Assembly (NCBI GenBank): GCA_025617745.1
Contig: CM046855.1
Coordinates: 45,859,813 to 45,923,812 of the forward strand
DNA: 64,000 nt
Source: Heliocidaris erythrogramma
Lineage: Eukaryota; Echinodermata; Echinoidea; Camarodonta; Echinometridae
Direction: 5' to 3'
Shown: one piece after another, positions 60,941-64,000 of the stretch
Position numbering within the stretch: position 1 is the first letter of the stretch
Layout of the letters: each line of letters begins with the position of its first letter
The notes under the pieces: model-generated
The model's database searches: none
Told to the model about the DNA's origin: nothing
Seen by the model: the letters and a program-made list of their open reading frames with translations, nothing else
Position numbers and translations under genes: made by a program

Positions 60941-61880
60941 CTAAAACAAGAATAAAACCACACACTGAATGATGATTACATCACACTCTCCTTTCACATA
61001 TTCAAACATTCTATCAAAGACAGGCTAAAACATTTAATAGAACCAAGAATAAATGATTAAATCATTCTTTCTATTCACATAGTCAAACATTCTTCCAAAG
61101 ACAGACTAAATTAACAATATAACCAAGAATAAATGATTACATCATTTTCACATAATCAAACATTATTCCCAATCAAGAATAGAACAAAAATGAAATGACA
61201 TAACTTTTGCCCTTCACATATTCAAACGTTCTTCTTAAGACAGACTAAGATAAGGATAGAACAAAGAATGAAATTATTAAATCATTTTCTCCCTTTACAT
61301 ACCCAAACATTCTTCTAAAGACAGACTAAGATAAGAATACAAACCAAGAATACATATATTACATCACTCTTACCTCATAAAATAAACATTCTTCCAAAAA
61401 CAGATTAAAACATGAATAGAACAAAGAATGAAATGATTACTGTAAAACCAAAAAATTTCATGACATGTTTCACAAAATGCTAATGACAGCCAATTTCGCA
61501 GCAAGAAACAATAATTTTATGTTGTTTCAATTATGATTTGATTATATTGTGGCATGAAACTTTTGTGAATCTCGCACCGATTGCGAAATTTGCGAAAGTT
61601 TCATGCATGCAAAAATATCTGGTGTTTACATTACATCTCTCCCTACTCTACTTTCATGTAGTCAAATATTCTTCAAAAGAAAGAGTGGAATATGTATAAA
61701 ACAAAGAATATAATTATATAATCACTCTCTCCCTTCATGTAATCAGAACATTCTTAAAGACAGATGGAAATAAGAGTAGAACAAAGAGTAAAATTATTAC
61801 ATCTCTCCCTCCTTTCTTCCTATTAAGAAAGACTAAAACATGAATAAAATAAAATGAATTACTTTCATTTTTCTGAAGAC
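60900..61880 (-). repeat. Tandem array derived from the start of a GANAB exon
   Basis: About nine to eleven decayed units of about 90-100 bases. Each contains, on the minus strand, a version of TTAG-TCTGTCTTTGGAAGAA-TGTTTGAxTATGTGAA, the acceptor and first 30 or so bases of the exon at 60767-60940. The unit nearest the gene is the functional one. A TACTGTAAA-type MITE (61438-61630) interrupts the array. Confidence 0.75.
61438..61630. mobile_element. TACTGTAAA-type MITE, copy 3
   Basis: TACTGTAAAACCAAAAAATT at the left; AATTTCGCAGCAAGAAAC, ATTTTATGTTGTTTCAATT and GCGAAAGTTTCATGC inside, as at 3247-3456. Confidence 0.6.
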
Positions 61881-62223
61881 AGACTAACACAAGAACGTTT
61901 AAAAAAATATAGTTACCCCTACAGCATTATGCAATCCCATGCTGTTTAAATGACCTACATGTATGTTGAAATATTATCTCATGTTTCAAAATTACAAAGT
62001 GTTTTCCAAATGGACACAGAAAATAAACTTATGTTTAACAAACAAATCTTCTTTTGATACATTAATTCTTTATCATTTTACTTGAAACTTACTAATACTT
62101 TTTTTACAATTTAGATAGATTAATACACAATTCATTAAAAGAAGACTCATAAAACAGTACTCTCAATAATGGGTGGACTAACAGGCAATACCAGCAAAAA
62201 ACAAACAAACACACAAACAACTA
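61881..62223. other. No gene seen
   Basis: AT-rich sequence upstream of the last recognised GANAB exon. No further exon could be identified. Confidence 0.5.
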
Positions 62224-64000
62224 GATGAATATTCGACCGCGCGCGGTCGGAATTTATGCCTCCGCCATCGCCAGATTGGAAATGTATGGCATACATGTAC
62301 ACTCTAAAAAGGACTGGTCCAACAAAATGACAAATCTTTTCACTTAAAATGCACAGGAGACAGAAAAATTCATTTCATTTCATTTTCATATAAAACTAGA
62401 AATATTTGATTTGACCTCTGTGACCTTTGACCTACTTACCCCAAAATCTAATCAGTTCATCTTTCTATGGGGATACATACTGGTACCAAGTTTGAAGTTC
62501 TCACCTCAGATAGTTCTTGAGATATCGTGGTAACGGTGCTAAAAACCAAGAATTCTTATGTAATTTTATGTAAATTGACCTCTGTGACCTCTGACCTTTG
62601 ACCTACTTACCCCAAAATCTAATCAGTTCATCTTTATATGGGTATGCATACTGGTACCAAGTTTGAAGTTCTCACCTCAGATAGTTCTTGAGATATCGCG
62701 GTAACGGTGGTAAAAACCACTAATTCCATGTAATTTCATGTAAATTGACCTCTGTGACCTTTGAACTTTGACCTACCTACCCCAAAATCTAATCAGTTCA
62801 TCTTCGTATACGGTAACATACTAGTACCAAGTTTGAAGTTCTTACCTCAAACAGTTCGAGATATCGTGGTAACGGTGCTAAAAACCAAGAATTTTTATGT
62901 AATTTCAGGTAAATTGACCTCTGTGACCTCTGACCTTTGACCTACTTACCCCAAAATCTAATCAGTTCATCTTTCTATGGGGATACATACTGGTACCAAG
63001 TTTGAAGTTCTCACCTCAGATAATTCTTGAGATATCGTGGTAACGGTGCTAAAAACCAAGAATTCTTATGTAATTTCATGTAAATTGACCTCTGTGACCT
63101 CTGACCTTTGACCTACTTACCCCAAAATCTAATCAGTTCATCTTTCTATGGGGATACATACTGGTACCAAGTTTGAAGTTCTCACCTCAGATAGTTCTTG
63201 AGATATCGCGGTAACGGTGGTAAAAACCAGTAATTCCATGTAATTTCATGTAAATTGACCTCTGTGACCTCTGACCTTTGACCTACTTACCCGAAAAATC
63301 TAATCAGTTCATCTTTCTATGGGGATACATACTGGTACCAAGTTTGAAGTTCTCACCTCAGATAGTTCTTGAGATATCGCGGTAACGGTGGTAAAAACCA
63401 GTAATTCCATGTAATTTCATGTAAATTGACCTCTGTGACCTCTGACCTTTGACCTACTTACCCCAAAATCTAATCAGTTCATCTTTCTATGGGGATACAT
63501 ACTGGTACCAAGTTTGAAGTTCTCACCTCAGATAGTTCTTGAGATATCGTGGTAACGGTGCTAAAAACCAAGAATTCTTATGTAATTTCATGTAAATTGA
63601 CCTCTGTGACCTCTGACCTTTGACCTACTTACCCCAAAATCTAATCAGTTCATCTTTCTATGGGGATACATACTGGTACCAAGTTTGAAGTTCTCACCTC
63701 AGATAGTTCTTGAGATATCGTGGTAACGGTGCTAAAAACCAAGAATTCTTATGTAATTTCATGTAAATTGACCTCTGTGACCTCTGACCTTTGACCTACT
63801 TACCCCAAAATCTAATCAGTTCATCTTCGTATGGGGATACATACTAGTCCCAAGTTTGAGGTTCCTACCTCAAATGATTCTTCAGATATCGCGGTAACGA
63901 GAAGTGGGACGGACGGACGCACGGACGGACGCACGGACGGACGGACAACCCGAAAACATAATGCCTCCGGCACCCACCTTCGGTGGGCGGAGGCATAAAA
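62224..64000 (-). mobile_element. Pearl/Tsp-like tandem-array element, copy 3
   Basis: Complete copy in reverse orientation: GAATATTC-GACCGCGCGCGGTC end, CTTAAAATGCACAGGAGAC, about nine units of about 168 bases, a GGAC/GCAC microsatellite and the hairpin GCCTCCGGCACCCACC-TTC-GGTGGGCGGAGGC at the window edge. It shares both ends with 28873-30497. Confidence 0.78.

Overview
This is a eukaryotic, animal, AT-rich nuclear window: every protein-coding region is split into small exons with GT..AG introns, and the introns and spacers are packed with short inverted-repeat transposons. The protein families are conserved metazoan housekeeping genes. The repeat fauna (pearl/Tsp-like tandem-array elements next to a CCGT microsatellite, a DIRS-type retroelement, TTAA-flanked foldback elements) fits a marine invertebrate. 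A sea urchin or other echinoderm is my best guess; a hemichordate or mollusc is possible. The species cannot be read from the sequence alone.

Layout. (1) 2936-8266, minus: the first four coding exons of elongation factor 1-gamma (EEF1G), giving the N-terminal 126 residues of its GST-like domain; the rest lies off the left edge. (2) 8267-11693: a spacer between divergent genes, full of foldback elements. (3) 11694-35077, plus: a complete 24-exon gene for NVL, the nuclear VCP-like AAA ATPase of ribosome biogenesis, about 959 residues with two ATPase modules. One base appears to be missing in the exon that carries the second Walker A motif. (4) 35078-39942: spacer between convergent genes, no gene seen. 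(5) 39943-60940, minus: the last 17 coding exons (608 residues) of the glucosidase II alpha subunit (GANAB-like, GH31), with both catalytic aspartates; its 5' exons are not in the window or not recognised. (6) 60900-64000: a decayed tandem array derived from a GANAB exon boundary, then a third pearl/Tsp-like element.

Large insertions sit in introns: a TTAA-flanked 3.2 kb element (13851-17038) and a 1.6 kb tandem-array element (28873-30497) in NVL; a 6 kb DIRS-like fossil (41161-47133) and a 3.2 kb tandem-array element (49493-52694) in GANAB. None removes a recognised exon.

The three host genes are not one pathway: translation elongation, 60S ribosome assembly, and N-glycan trimming in the ER. 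EEF1G and GANAB are also close neighbours in human (11q12.3), so their linkage here may be ancient. The most unusual signals are repeated small duplications of exon edges with their splice acceptors, the three-copy tandem-array family with a higher-order repeat, a run of TTAA-flanked foldback families sharing an AGG start, and a hammerhead-like motif in an NVL intron. I found no convincing new protein system.
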